From Ampelocalamus luodianensis (lineage: Eukaryota > Streptophyta > Magnoliopsida > Poales > Poaceae), in contig CM070627.1 in NCBI GenBank assembly GCA_036346255.1, positions 34,494,143 through 34,558,142 on the forward strand: a stretch of 64,000 bases of DNA, in the 5' to 3' direction. Position 1 is the first letter of the stretch. Every line of letters starts with the position of its first letter. This document shows, piece by piece, positions 1 to 11,128 of the stretch. The translations under genes were made by a program, and so were the position numbers. The notes below the pieces were generated by a model. The model made no database searches. It saw nothing but the letters and a program-made list of their open reading frames with translations, and had not been told where the DNA came from.

Positions 1-639
1 AGGTGGTCGTAAATCCTTCTACGACTATCACGTGATCGTAAGTTCTTCTACGATCACCTCTGGTCGTAAGTCCTTCTACGACCAGTACCCAGTCGTAAGC
101 TTTTCTATGACTACCCTCTGGTCGTAAGTCCTTCTACGGCCAGCTCTGTCACGACTTCCTCACAGTTAACTGGGTCCACTTGCCTATAGGCCCAATTAAC
201 TACGAGATCTGAGCAGCCAATATACGTAGTTATTCTCTGGAGTAACTGTATGTAACACATCATTATCTCTGATTGATAACCGCCAGGCGACGTGGGGAGG
301 TTACTACTCCGGTGATTACTACCATTATTACGGAATAATGAGGCACCTCTTGACCTGGAACGACTACCTCTTCACTTCACGTACTATAAAAGTACTTCAA
401 TAGGAGAGAAATGGGGGGGGGGATTGAGAGGCAATCAGTAGTAGCACTAGCCTAAGTCTTTCTCACTGATTGTAACTAGCATACGCAATATAATACACAC
501 AGAAGTAGGGTTGTTATTCTCTCTAGAGAAGGGCCGAACCTGTATAAAAATCCCTGTGTCCTTCCTGTCTGCGTGATCAATTGTGGAGACCCCCTGAATC
601 AAATAATCTTTATGTAAGATCGGTTCTAAAATACCAACA
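1..639 (+). mobile_element. Partial LTR of the W/Y Tat family (3' portion)
   Basis: This is the right-hand part of a W-family LTR, cut off by the window start. It ends in ACCAACA at 639 and is followed by AGAAG, exactly like W's own 3' LTR at 13396. It contains the hairpin array, a TATA box (TATAAAA at 385-391) and the same U5 end. It is much closer to W's 3' LTR than to W's 5' LTR, differing mainly in a G-run, a few array bases and a CA-repeat length. I read it as the end of a duplicated upstream copy of W, or an assembly duplicate. Confidence 0.85.
5..143. repeat. Hairpin array (five units) in LTR
   Basis: Five consecutive inverted repeats each have an 8-nt spacer. Examples are 32-57 (arms GTGATCGTA / TACGATCAC) and 60-85 (arms CTGGTCGTA / TACGACCAG), both perfect over 9 nt. 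The unit at 91-112 has AGTCGTA / TATGACT with one G-T type mismatch. Arms change between units in a paired way. Function is unknown. Confidence 0.9.
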
Positions 640-720
640 AGAAGAGCAGCGGTAGTTGAGCAGCGCTGGCGGCGGCGTAAGAGTAGGGTAGGCGAAATGG
701 GGACATGGAAGAAGACAGGA

Positions 721-812
721 TGATCAGAATGTTGGCTCAGCTCTTAGAGAGAACTCACTCATCGGTTCTCGTTCTAGTGTTTTACACGCACACACACACA
801 CACACACACAAG
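721..812 (-). mobile_element. Fragment of copia-type LTR ending in a (CA)n tract
   Basis: It is nearly identical to 13478-13566, the edge of the 3' LTR of copia-type element U. It runs to a CA microsatellite (about 786-810), then switches abruptly after AGAATT into sequence found at 18300. The switch point marks the junction of the inferred tandem duplication. The short shared GAATT at the junction suggests end joining. Confidence 0.75.
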
Positions 813-816
813 AATT

Positions 817-1167
817 AATCCAGTACCTAGCTTGGTTGCGCTTTTGGAGTTGGTTCTTATTTCCTCTTTATTTTGAATAGGATTGATCCAAATAACGTGT
901 TTAGAGTAGACATTAAAGTTGAAGCATTTTGCACCAAAGAATCGGATGGTAGGAAATTGTACACCAAGGGCAGAACACTTAATTGGGTCGTCAAATCCAA
1001 CCGTTTCACCATGCAATCGTTGATGGTGTCCTTATCTAGTAAGGTTTCCTGGGACGAATCATAGACTTCTGCAGTGTGATTCTTTGACAAAAAAATAGGG
1101 GAATGATGTTAGAATTTTGTCTGACTCACGGGTTCATGGTATGTTTGAAATGTACAGGGATGAGAAG
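817..1167 (+). pseudogene. MULE-like transposase remnant (N-terminal part), copy A
   Basis: The plus-strand reading gives a protein-like stretch (873-1064) starting RIDPNNVFRVD and containing GRKLYTKGRTLNWVV. A second copy lies at 18300-18652 with only scattered differences. Copy B continues with a stretch reading EYVGVDDDHMY, which resembles the N-terminal part of plant MULE transposases as I remember them; that family call is tentative. Copy A is cut at 1167 by insertion of element W. No intact transposase exists here. Confidence 0.45.
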
Positions 1168-1287
1168 TGACGAGGATCTAATAATCATCATTTTACTATT
1201 TATCTATAATTAGTATTATGGGTAAATATGACGTCACGTGGCTATTAAATATACCTCTTATAATCTTAAGGAGGAGGCCAATCAGGT

Positions 1288-1455
1288 GGTCGTAAGTTCT
1301 TCTACAACTATACCCATAGTCGTAAGTCCTTCTACGACTACCACGTGATCGTAAGTTCTTCTACGTCACCTCTGGTCGTAAGTCCTTCCACGACCAGTAC
1401 CCAGTCGTAAGCTTTTCTACGACTACCCTCTGGTCGTAAGTCCTTCTACGACCAG
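1288..1455. repeat. Hairpin array in W 5' LTR
   Basis: Six inverted repeats of the type GGTCGTA-N8-TACGACC lie in tandem. The versions beginning with AGTCGTA end in TACGACT, and those beginning with GGTCGTA end in TACGACC. The first unit has decayed (TACAACT), and the GATC-type unit has lost a base in its right arm. Confidence 0.9.
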
Positions 1456-1696
1456 CTCTGTCATGACTTCCTCATAGTTAATTGGATCCACTTGCCTATA
1501 GGCCCAATTAACTACAGGATCTGAGCAGCCAATATATGCAGTTATTCTCTAGAGTAACTGCATGTAACACACCATTATCTCTGATTGATAACCGCCAGGC
1601 GACGTGGGGAGGTTACTACTCTGGTAATTACTACCATTATTACGGAATAATGAGGCGTCTCTTGACCTGAAACGACTATCTCTTCACTTCATGTAC

Positions 1697-1703
1697 TATA
1701 AAA
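1697..1703 (+). promoter_or_regulatory. TATA box of W 5' LTR
   Basis: TATAAAA lies about 250 bp before the LTR end, in the same place as in the LTR copies at 385-391 and 13148-13154. Position and conservation support a core promoter for the element transcript. Confidence 0.6.
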
Positions 1704-1955
1704 GGACTTCAGTCAAAGAGAAATGGGGGGGGGGATTGAGAGGCAATCGAGAGCAAAGACTAGACTAAGTCTTTTCCACTGATTGTAACCAAAGATACGC
1801 AATACAATACACATAGGAATAGGGTTGTTATTATCTCTGAAGAAGGCCTGAACATGTATAAAAATCCACGTGTCCTTCCTGTCTGCGTGATCAATTGTGG
1901 AGACCCCCCGAATCAAACAATCTTTACGTAAGATCGGTTCTAAAACACCAACAGT

Positions 1956-1972
1956 TGGCGTCGACCGTGGGG
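1956..1972 (+). other. Primer-binding site of W
   Basis: TGGCGTCGACCGTGGGG begins 2 nt after the 5' LTR. The sister element Y has TGGCGCCGTCCATGGGG at the same place. The opening TGGCGCCGT is what the 3' end of a plant tRNA-Asp would pair with; the rest matches only partly, and W has an extra substitution. Confidence 0.65.
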
Positions 1973-2023
1973 ATCTTCTGGTAATTCTTTGTCAACAATT
2001 TTTCTTTTCTCTTTGATGCTTCC

Positions 2024-3239
2024 ATGGCAGGAGAGTGGAACGAGGAGAACTGGTTCGATTTGGCCGATTACGCAAACGTCGACATGGATGCTAGTTTCGA
2101 TTACGAGCCGAGTATCGAATCATCCGATGGTATTGCCGCCTCTGGAGATGTTTTATCAGATCTCAGAGACCACACCACCGACGGAGTTGAGGAGGGATCC
2201 TTATCTCCCACAATGGTACGCCCAGCTGAGGGACTAGTTACTTCAGGGGGCAAGGGTCAATTCGACCACAAACAGATTGCCCCAAGATAGACTCACAACA
2301 CGACGAGAGTTTATTCTCCGAGTGTTCGAGTCCCCTTAAAGCAGTACGACCTGGTGAGACAAGTTCTAGAATCCATCATTTCAGAGCTTCATCGGCACTT
2401 GGTGGTCCTCTCTCTCCGGCTAATCCCACAGAGGAGGGGATCAAACACGTTTTTCTTGCAAGTTCGACCATCCCATCACAGGGCACACCTGCGAACAGAG
2501 GCAGTTTTAACCCGGAGTTCCCCTTGCTGGAGGGGTTTACTCCAAGTCGCCAAATGTTGTCTCTCGATTACTCCTCAAGCGAGGAGGCCTCGAGCGCAAG
2601 TGGAGGTCCTCAACGGGAGGTTTTCGTCATTCCCTCTAATAAGGATTATTCTCCTAGAGGCAGGATTGACGATGCTCCCCGACGGGCATGCACTACGTCT
2701 CCTCGTGGAAATGGCAAGGGCACCACCGCTGACGAACGGGGTGAACACCCTAATGAGCATGCGGGAAATCCTCAACATTCTCGCACTCATTGAAACCAAC
2801 TCAAGGGTCTGGTATGGGTGATCCTTAGACAACTCGACAGAGAAAAATAGTGGCTCAGAAAAATCTTCCTAGGCGTGCTCATTATCGGTCAGAGGAAGCT
2901 CAGGCACTCCAACACATCAACGACTTGCTTGAGAATCCAAATCAAGAGCTCACTCGAGCACCAAGTTACGATCTCTTCGCCGAAGAGATCACACAAAGGC
3001 TTCAGAACACAATGACAAAACTCGAGCGTCCTCGTCGACATCATTCCGGAAGTCGTAGCAGTACGACTCCATCATTTGCCAGTCGTTCGACCAACTCATT
3101 GCTTGGAGATCGACATAATTATCAACCACGTCGCTCTCCTAACTTGAGGAAGGCTCCTCGAACATCTGAAGATCGACAAGCTCCTAGGAGAGGTGATTAC
3201 TCACCACTCCAGGGTCGAAATCTGCGGCAACAAACTTAA
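2024..3239 (+). pseudogene. gag N-terminal region of W, frameshifted
   Basis: The likely start is the ATG at 2024 (MAGEWNEENWFDL). The same start occurs in Y at 52252 (MAGVWNKENCFDL). Blocks shared with Y include DHTTDGVEEGSLS and FDYSSS; a later piece at 2850-3239 reads SEEAQALQHINDLLENPNQE and is rich in Arg and Ser. Reading needs several frame changes, and stops occur near 2290 and 2793. This region precedes the conserved gag core and looks poorly structured. It would be part of the particle-forming polyprotein but is no longer translatable. Confidence 0.75.
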
Positions 3240-3293
3240 TACGAGGAGTATTTCCCTCGTAAGACTGAGACCTACTATAGGTCAAGTCCACCA

Positions 3294-4220
3294 GTGACTA
3301 GGTATCGTCGAGTACGATCACCTAGTGATGTTAACCCTTCTTTCCTGCAAAGAAGGCACCAAGAAGTTATTACCGGATACCGGACGTTTTCACCCGACCT
3401 CCGAGCGGTTCACGCCACCTCGCTCCGACTAGTAAACATGGAGAAATTCGATGGAACTCAAAATCCCATTGAATTCCTTCAGATCTACACAACGATTACC
3501 GAGCGTAGGAGGAGGAGAGCATGTAATGGCGAATTACCTTCCAACCGTGCTCAAGGGTCCGCCGATCATAGCTACTAAACCACCACTGAGTCGATCTTCT
3601 CGTGGCAACACCTCGCGACTTCGTTGGTAAACTTCTAGGCACCTACAACCATCTTGGAAAGGAGGACGACTGCACTGGTGAGACAGAATGATTATGAAAC
3701 TCTGCACAATTCATCAGTGCTTTAGTCGTTCGTAATTCAGTTCGAGGTTTTGACTCATCCGTAATTAGAGCATTTAAGCAGGAGTCCACAATGTAAGAAT
3801 AACGGATGACATCGCTTGAATCCTCCCGCCAATGTCGCCAAACTCTTCGAGATGGCCGATCGATATGCGATCACTTAAGCGGTCAAGTGGAACAATACTA
3901 TTGACCGAGAGGATAACATTTCTCAAGATGCGATTTAAAGTGGCAAGAAAAAGGACAAAATGCTAAGAAGTCCAAGAACAAGGCGAGGGTCACAAATCTC
4001 AAGCCACCGGTTACGAGGAGGTGTTAGCCGTAGTTTACAAGGAACCACGTAACTCCAAGCAAGATTTCGACCGAGGCAAAGGTAAGCTACCGATCGTAAG
4101 AATAACAAACCTAGGTGGTATCCTTTTCATAAAAAAGAAGGGCATGACCTTCGCAACTACCGAGTTTTTCTACAAAACTCGAGGACTATTACTCCGGCAA
4201 AAGGCCACTTCCTACTCTTG
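3294..4220 (+). pseudogene. gag core and zinc-knuckle region of W, degenerate
   Basis: The block MEKFDGTQNPIEFLQIY (from 3438) matches the start of the gag core domain that is intact in Y (46181-46936). The rest, 3490-4010, is broken by frameshifts; fragments such as FEMADRYA still align with Y. Near 4130 the reading FHKKGHDLRN corresponds to the unusual Cys/His knuckle seen in Y (CPFHKKEGYDLRNC), here without intact cysteines. Confidence 0.75.
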
Positions 4221-4259
4221 AACAGGTAGGTCAAACAAGTGGTCGAAAGGAGTCGGATG

Positions 4260-4780
4260 ACAATGAGGAGATGATATTTTAGGATCCACGGCACACCATC
4301 GATCATATCTATGGGGGATCATCGACATACGAGTCAAGGCGATAGCTTAAAGTTATCGAGCGTGAGGTAAACTCAATCGACTCTCCTCTAGTCAATAAAA
4401 TGCCGAAGTGGCCGGAAGTCACCATCTCTTTCGAGAAGGGTGACTGCCTGATCCCTTTGACTCGACCAGGTCGATTTTCGATCATGGTCGAACCCACCAT
4501 CAACTACTGTCGAGTAAATCGAGTATTAGTTGATGGTGGTAGCTCGTTAAACATTCTATTTACGATTGCCCTCGACGAGATGCAGGTACCAAGGACTAAG
4601 GTAAGACCGATACGATACTCTTTTCATGGAGTCGTACCGGGGTCTTCGGCCAAACCTATTGGCCAAGTTTCTCTTCTTTTAACATTTGGTTCACCAAGTA
4701 AATATCTCCTTTGATGTGATCGATTTCAATACGGCATATAACGCCATACTCGGACGACTAAATTTGGCAAAATTCTTAAT
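4260..4780 (+). pseudogene. Aspartic protease region of W
   Basis: A 105-residue open stretch (4400-4714) carries the retropepsin-like active-site motif VLVDGGSSLNILF, with D-G-G in place of the usual D-T/S-G, as is common in this lineage. Downstream GYNAILG-type sequence follows after a frameshift (about 4735-4760). It is preceded by IYGGSSTYESR-type linker sequence also present in Y. It would have cut the gag-pol polyprotein. It is now interrupted. Confidence 0.8.
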
Positions 4781-5145
4781 AGCAACTCACTATGGGTATC
4801 AATGTCTTAAGATACCAAGTCCCAAAGATCACAATTTATTGTGACAAAAAGATGGCACATACCTGCGACCGTCGGTCCCTCGAGATGGTTGGACAGATAC
4901 CAGCTCGAGAAGAAAGTCAACCTTCGACTAGCAAGTCGAAGTCTAAAACTGCACCAAAGCCGAACGACCAAGTCAAGGAGGTTCCTCTGGATGCGAGGGA
5001 GCCCTCGAAGACTGCTCGCATCAGGGATTCTTCCGACCCCAAGTAGGAAGACACCCTCATCACTTTCCTCCGAGCAAACACAGATGTCTTCGTGTGGCAA
5101 GCATCCAACATGCCAGAGGCCCCAGGGAAGTGATCGAGCACAGGC

Positions 5146-5660
5146 TAGCTTTACCCGTAAAACAAAAGTTATGGAGATTTGCCCCTGATCGATGAGATGC
5201 TATTAGGTCAGAGTTGGACAAGCTGGTTAAGGCAGGCTTTATAAGAGAAGTCAACCACCCAGAGTGGTTGGCCAACCCTGTAATGGTTAGAAAGTCAAAC
5301 GGAAAATGGCGTATGTGCGTAGACTTCACTGATCTTAATAAAGCTTGCCGAAAAGATGATTTTCCTTTGCCTCGTATCGATCAGTTGGTTTATTCTACTG
5401 CTGGTTGTGAAGTGTTAAGTTTTCTAGATGCATATTCTGGTTGCCACCAGATCAATATGTGTCGAGTAGATGAAGAAAAGACCGTATTTATTACACCATT
5501 TGAAGAAAAGGCCATCATGCAAATGCGCCACCCGACCACGAAAAAAGAAGTCCAGAAAGTCACAGGATGCACGACAGCTTTAAGTCGTTTCATCGCACGC
5601 CTGGGAGAAAAAAGACTACCTTTCTTCAAACTTCTAAGGAAGCACGAGGGTTTCGAGTAG
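5146..5660 (+). pseudogene. Reverse transcriptase of W with the catalytic centre deleted
   Basis: An open stretch starts LDKLVKAGFIREV and includes WRMCVDFTDLNKAC, LPRIDQL and SFLDAYSGCHQI, which are RT motifs up to the first catalytic Asp (LDAYSG). After TVFITPFEEKA it jumps to MRHPTTKKEVQKVTGC, which belongs to the RT C-terminal connection. The palm segment containing Y-V-D-D is missing by in-frame deletion (compare Y, where YVDD is present at 44745-44509). The enzyme cannot have worked after this deletion. Confidence 0.88.
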
Positions 5661-5669
5661 TCGGAAGAG

Positions 5670-6110
5670 GCTAATGCTTCCTTTGAGGATGTCAAGAGGT
5701 ATCTTATGAGTGCTCCTGTTCTGGTTTCTCCAAAACCAGGAGAGATGCTCTTAATTTATCTAGCTGCCATGCCACAGGCAGTGAGCGCAGTACTAGTCAT
5801 AAAACGTGAAAACGTACAATGACCAGTTTACTACATTAGTGAAGTTTTACACGGGCCTAAGGAGCGTTACCCTCAGGTTCAAAAACTTCTATATGCCCTC
5901 CTCATGTCTTCGAGGAAATGCGGCATTATTTTTAGGCGCACAAACTAGTCGTGTCGCCCGAGTTTCCTTGAGAGCGATCCTCTAAAATAGAGAAACAATG
6001 GATGCATGGCAAAATAGTCACGAGCTTGGGAGTTCGACATCAATTTTGTGTCCTGAATGCCATTAAATCCCAGATCTTGCAGACTTCGTCGCCGAATGGA
6101 TAAATCTTGA
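5670..6110 (+). pseudogene. First RNase H (RT-linked) of W, degenerate
   Basis: Readable blocks are ANASFEDVKRYLMSAPVL, YLAAMPQAVSAVLV, VYYISEVLHGPKERYPQVQ and KLLYALLMSSRK, typical of the RNase H directly fused to gypsy RT. A stop replaces a codon near 5820, and frameshifts occur near 5915 and 5990. It is the normal RNase H; a second, distinct RNase H follows. Confidence 0.75.
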
Positions 6111-6144
6111 ACCTGTTCAAGATCCCCAGTACGATTCACACGAC

Positions 6145-6870
6145 CAGTGGACAATGTACTTTGACTGGTCACTTACTTTAAGTGGCTCGGGGGCTGGGTG
6201 ATCTTGAAATATCCTACCAGAGAGACCTTAAAATATGCCATACAATTAAACTTTCAGGCCACTAACAACGTGGTAGAATACGAAGGTTTGCTAGCTGGCA
6301 TACGAGCTACGAAAGCGCTCTCGATTCGCCGCCTACTCGTGAGAGGAGACTCTCAACTAGTCATGAATCAAGTTAGAAAAGAGTACCAGTGCTCTAATCT
6401 GACAATGTCTCGGTACTTATCAGAAGTCCGAAAGCTTGAAAAGCATTTTCTTGGTTTTGATGTACAATTTATCCATCGAAAGGATAATTTCCTCGCAGAC
6501 CAGCTTGCTCGTATAGCTTCTTCCCGATTCATAGTACCGAAAGGAGTCTTCTTGGAGCAACTCCAGAAACCGTCCTTGGTCAAAGAACCAGAGACACCTC
6601 CTATTGAGATAGCCTATCTAGAATACGAGGACACCTGGATGACTCCCATCTACGAGTATCTTCAAACGGGTTTTGTACCCGACGATGATCTCGAGGCAGA
6701 TCGTCTGTCCCGAAAGGCTAAAATGTATACTTTGGTCGAAGGAGTACTCTATAAACGAGACACTCAAGGGGTGCTCATGCGATGCATTCTGCAGAGCGAA
6801 GGATTAAAACTCCTCCACGACATACACGGAGGTATCTGTGGAACTCATGCTTCCTACAGAAACGCTGGTT
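6145..6870 (+). pseudogene. Second, archaeal-type RNase H of W and linker to integrase
   Basis: The block MYFDWSLTLSGSGAG (6152-6198) is followed by a stop, then an open frame 6198-6872. Catalytic-type residues visible are FD at the start, E in VVEYEGLLAG, D in VRGDSQLVMNQ, and D in FLADQLAR. A second RNase H of this kind, downstream of the RT-linked one, is a known trait of Tat-lineage elements. The end of the frame (KLLHDIHGGICGTH) is the start of the integrase zinc-binding region. One stop codon at about 6199 separates the domain halves. Confidence 0.85.
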
Positions 6871-7876
6871 AGTAAGACCTTTCGACAAGGTTTCTACTGG
6901 CCAATAACCCTCTATGATGCCAAAGAACTGGTTAAAAATATGTACAATGCCAGTTTCATAGCAGGCAAATACACCAACCGGCTCAGGCATTACAAATAAT
7001 TCATCTATCTTGGCCTTTTGCGACCTAGGGTCTCAATATCCTAGGACAGTTACCCAGAGCTCCAGGCAGATTCGAGTTCCTTTTTTGTGGCTATTGATAC
7101 GTTCACGAAATGGATAGAAGCCAAACCTGTGACTGGGATAACAACGGAAGAAGCAAAAAAGGTTCATGATGAGATGTGTGATAACTTGATTTTGGGTACC
7201 TAGTCGGATAATTACAAATAATGATAAGCAATTTTCGAGCGCAAAATTTCAAGAATTTTGCGACGAGTTGGGTACCAAGTTGTGTTACGCTTCTGTTGCC
7301 CACCCCCAAAGCAATGGGGCGGTCGAAAGAGCGAACAACCAAATAATGTAGGGAATCAAAACTCGAGTCTTTGACCAACTTGTCAAGCGCTCGGGGGCTT
7401 GGGTACAAGAATTACCCTCAGTATTATGGGCAGTTCGTACGACTGCTAGTCGGGCCACAGGTGAAACACCCTTCTTTCTAGTTTTCGGTGCCAAAGCCAT
7501 GCTTCCGCCAGAACTAAAGATTAGATCGGCACGAGTCAAAAACTATAACGACTCAGTCGAAGAACAACTTCGAGCGCACGACATCAACCTGCTCGAAGAG
7601 AAGAGAAACTGAGCTTTAATCCGTTCAGCGGTCTACCAACAAGCCCTGCGTAGATACTACGATCGTAAGGTCCAACCTCGCAGCCTCGCTGTAGGTGACT
7701 TGGTATTGAGGCTTATCCAATCCCAGTCTAATCGGAATAAACTTTCCCCCAAGTGGGAAGGTCCTTACACTGTGGTTGAAGTTACGCGTCCAGGTTCGGT
7801 ACGATTAGCGATGGAAGACAGCCGAGTTCTCTCAAACTCTTGGAACATCGACCAGTTATGCAAATTTTACGTGTAA
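6870..7876 (+). pseudogene. Integrase of W, degenerate
   Basis: Readable pieces include FRQGFYWPI, FFVAIDTFTKWIEAKPVTGITTEEAK (first catalytic Asp region, 7082-7160) and, in other frames, the remains of HPQSNGAVE and the C-terminal GPYTVVEVTRPGSVRL-like end (7760-7810). Multiple stops and frameshifts are present. The C-terminus matches Y at 23300-23170. After the stop near 7876 the sequence becomes non-coding on this strand. Confidence 0.8.
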
Positions 7877-8470
7877 CAAACTTCTACAACAATAAAGTAT
7901 TAGGTTCTTTCTATCTTTATTGTCTTCCTTGAGTAGTGTTTTTCTAATCAATCGACCATTTTTATACGCCGCTTTTTCTTTACACTAGTCGAAGGAAGGA
8001 CACAACAACTAGTCAAGTCTTTCCTTTCTGCACATGGTCCTGCCCACTAGAAGGAACTTCCTAGCGTCGATTCGTTTCTACTCTTTCGACTAGTGCAAGA
8101 TAATCGTGATCGAAAACTATAAGTCAAACAAACTTCTCTGTTTTCAGAAACCCTTTTTTTTTACTATTTACTTAGTTTATTCAAAAAAACTAAGCAAATA
8201 GTCGGGGGCTAGGATAAAGTTATAAAAATGACTTCAATTCTTAATCTTGGTTTCTTTTTCCATCCATTATCTTATGAGTTACTAACTACTCGACAAAATG
8301 ATTTGCAGGAAAAAAGAAGAAGGAAGGAAGGATTACATATATGTAGTCCAATTATCTTTTCCATTCATTATATTACGAGTTACTAACTGCTCTACGAGAT
8401 GATTTGCAGGAAAAAAGAAAGATCATATATATATATATATATAGCAACAAAAAGTTTGTATTTACAGGTT
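7877..8470. other. W spacer between pol and the antisense gene
   Basis: No open frame is recognisable. It contains a G-rich tract (GTCGGGGGCTAGG near 8203) resembling an internal polypurine tract, a TA microsatellite (8428-8444), and a segment (8000-8050) also found in Y at about 22985-23045. Confidence 0.6.
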
Positions 8471-9394
8471 CATGCTACAGATTACTCTAACGAAGGAGCT
8501 CCTATTTGCATCTCCTCCGCAACCTTCTCGCCAACCGACTGCATCTCTTCAATCACCCACTCTGCTTTTGCTTCAGTGCAGCCGAAGTCAGCTTCAACTT
8601 AATGAGAGTTAAGGTTGGGGTCACAGGCTTTAAGTTTTACTATGACATAACTTACAACCCCTTTGACCGCTTCCTGTATTGAGTCGGTTTGGTTGATCTT
8701 GAGTGGTCACCATCTCTGCAAAGTATCGACTTGTTCCTCAATGGTACTCGTGTGAGCAGTTATCGTGTCTTCACGAAGAATGACTTCTTCAACACGTAGC
8801 CCACCGAGTACATTGTTCAGGAGGGAGATGTTGTTTTGAAGATTGACCTTCATCGACTTCACCTCCTCCTGAGTGCAAGTCGAAGCCTTGTGGAGTCGCT
8901 TTATTTCGACTAACCGCTCAGAAAGGAGTGAGGTTGGTTAGATAAAATGACTCTTAGGGAATGAAAAAACCAATTTAGCAGCAGGTAAAGAATTACTTAC
9001 CCGCTAATTGAGAATCCAGTTTCTTAATTTCTTGATCTTTATCTTTGGCAATGCGTGAGATCTCATAAACAACCAAAGTCTTCTTTGACTTGGTATGAAG
9101 AGTTCCCACTCGGTTTGAAGAGCCCTTGTTTCGACTTCTTTTTTTGAAAAAGAATGAGTTAGGAAGGTAAAGATCAGAATCATAAGCAGTCGTAACTTCA
9201 AGAGCGTACTGTTTATTTCTTTCTGCAACTGTTGGGTCGTAGAGTTGGCCTCCTGAAGCTTCTTAAGAAGGTTATATACTTCTTCCCTTAGCCTTTTCAT
9301 CTCGACTTTCTTATAGTCGAGCGAATCGGCTAAGGTCTTTTCGTCACCCTTGAACCTGCAAAGGTTAAGAGTAGACATGAATATAGAAGCAAGT

Positions 9395-9564
9395 GGTCGA
9401 AAGTTATTCTACGACCATCCTCACAAGTCGTAAGCTTTCGTACGACAACCTTTTGGTCACAAGAACTTTTACGACCAGTACCCAGCCGTGAGCTTTTCCA
9501 CGACAAGCTTCTAGCCGTAAGTGTTTCTACGACCAGTACAAAAGTCGTAAGATTTTCTACGACC
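9395..9564. repeat. Hairpin array between exons of the W antisense gene
   Basis: About six units have the pattern RGYCGTAAG...TTCTACGACC. The units are more decayed than those in the LTR, but both arms are still visible in most (for example AGTCGTA with a CTACGACC end). They are in the same orientation as in the LTR. Confidence 0.75.
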
Positions 9565-11017
9565 GCTACAACGAGTACTGTACAAATGGTCGAAACATAG
9601 AACGAGTATCAGTCACTTACCATCTCTCTGTCTGCTCGTAGAGTACCGCTTTCTCTTGTCGCAGCTTGACAAGCTGCCGGTTGTATTCGCAAACCGTGGC
9701 AATTTGTTCCAAAGCTTTCTGCCAAAAAAGAAGACAATGAGAAGTGAGGAAGAAACCAAGTTTATAGGTATAGTCAGATACTTACATTCATGCTCGTCCG
9801 AGCAAACATAGAGACTACCCTTGTCGGATCTTTTAGCCCATCCATCTCCTCGACACGATCCCACCAAACCTTTTCGAGATGCTCGTCATCGAAAACTTCC
9901 CCACAGTTAGGAATGTTACTGGGATGAGGGACTCGATCGCGATATCTGAAGGCAGAAGATCCTACGATGGAAGCAGGCCAAAGAAATCGAGCAAAATTGA
10001 AATACTCCTCTTCCTCCGATTCGTTGATGGCAGCCCTCCTTGAGGACCGAGAGGAATGTTCTCGACAATTTCCTTACCGGCGTGGTGGTCTGAGCTTTAC
10101 CACCACCTTCTCCGTGTGTCTTCGCCATGGCCTCTACTGTCTCCGTCTCCATCCCTACATCCGCCTCAGTGGTCGTAGCCACTTTAGCAGCAACAGCTTC
10201 TTCCACCACAGGAATAGTGGCTGACCCTTCAGCCACTACAGCTGTCGTTCCTTCATTTACTAAAGAAGTAGCAGCAGGCTTCTCAGTAGAAGCATCCTCG
10301 TGGATTGAGGGAGTTGGGCTAGGATCACAAAAAGAAAGCACATTAAAATCGTGAGAAACAAAAAGGTAAATGTTGTCCTTACACTTCTGTCTTTTCACAT
10401 ACCTCTGCGTCCTGGACCTAACCTGAAATTTGGAAGCAAACTTCCCGACGGAAGATTTCTTCGACTTCTTCTCGACCACTCCTGGTCGAAAGTCAATCAG
10501 GGGAACATGAGTCACTGTTTCTAGACCCTCCTGACTCCTCGAATGGCCAAGACCTGTCTTGACTGCTTCAAGAGCACTATTCCCCTTGACCTCAGGCTCT
10601 ACTAGAGCAACAGTTTCCTTCATAAAAGACATGAAACTTTTCCAGTTTTCCTTTTCCAGTTGGTTGACAAAGCCACGGGAGGCAGAAACTGCGAAAGTCT
10701 TATTGTCGTAATAAAAGGGTACCTTGGCCTTGGGGGCTTTGCGGTTGAGAGCTATTGCAGCCTTAGCCTCCCTTTCCTTGGCTGCAGCAACCATATCTGC
10801 AGCAAATTGTGCGAAAGGTTTGCTTGGAACAGCCAGGCTCGAGCTTGTAGCGTCTTTATCAGCGACCCTAACAAGTTGACGCCTCTTGGTTGGAGGAGCT
10901 TTTGCTTGCTCTATTTCCGCTACTGCCTCGACAACCACCAATGCGACCTCTGCGTCGTCTTGACGGTCTTCCATACCTACTTTCTGTTAAAATCAGAAAA
11001 AGAAAACATTACTAAGT

Positions 11018-11128
11018 GGTCGTAAGTCTTTTTATGATCATCTTCTGGTCGTAAATTCTTCTATGACCAGCTCATAATCGTGAGATTTTTCTACGACAAA
11101 TCTCCTAGTCGTAAGTCTTTCTACGACT
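11018..11128. repeat. Hairpin array between exons of the W antisense gene
   Basis: Four units are present. The last (AGTCGTA ... TACGACT) is perfect; the second is GGTCGTA ... TATGACC. The array sits between the first coding exons and the long exon at 10974-9916. Confidence 0.8.

Larger units (their letters stand above)
1168..1953 (+). repeat. 5' LTR of W
   Basis: This 786-bp LTR runs from TGACGAGG to ACCAACA. The U3 part holds a hairpin array (1288-1455), followed by a TATA box (TATAAAA, 1697-1703). The primer-binding site begins 2 nt after the LTR end. Confidence 0.92.

Noticed and set aside
10127..10354. 75-codon plus-strand Ala/Ser/Thr-rich frame
   Set aside because: It is the shadow of the Ala/Val-rich minus-strand exon of the W antisense gene.
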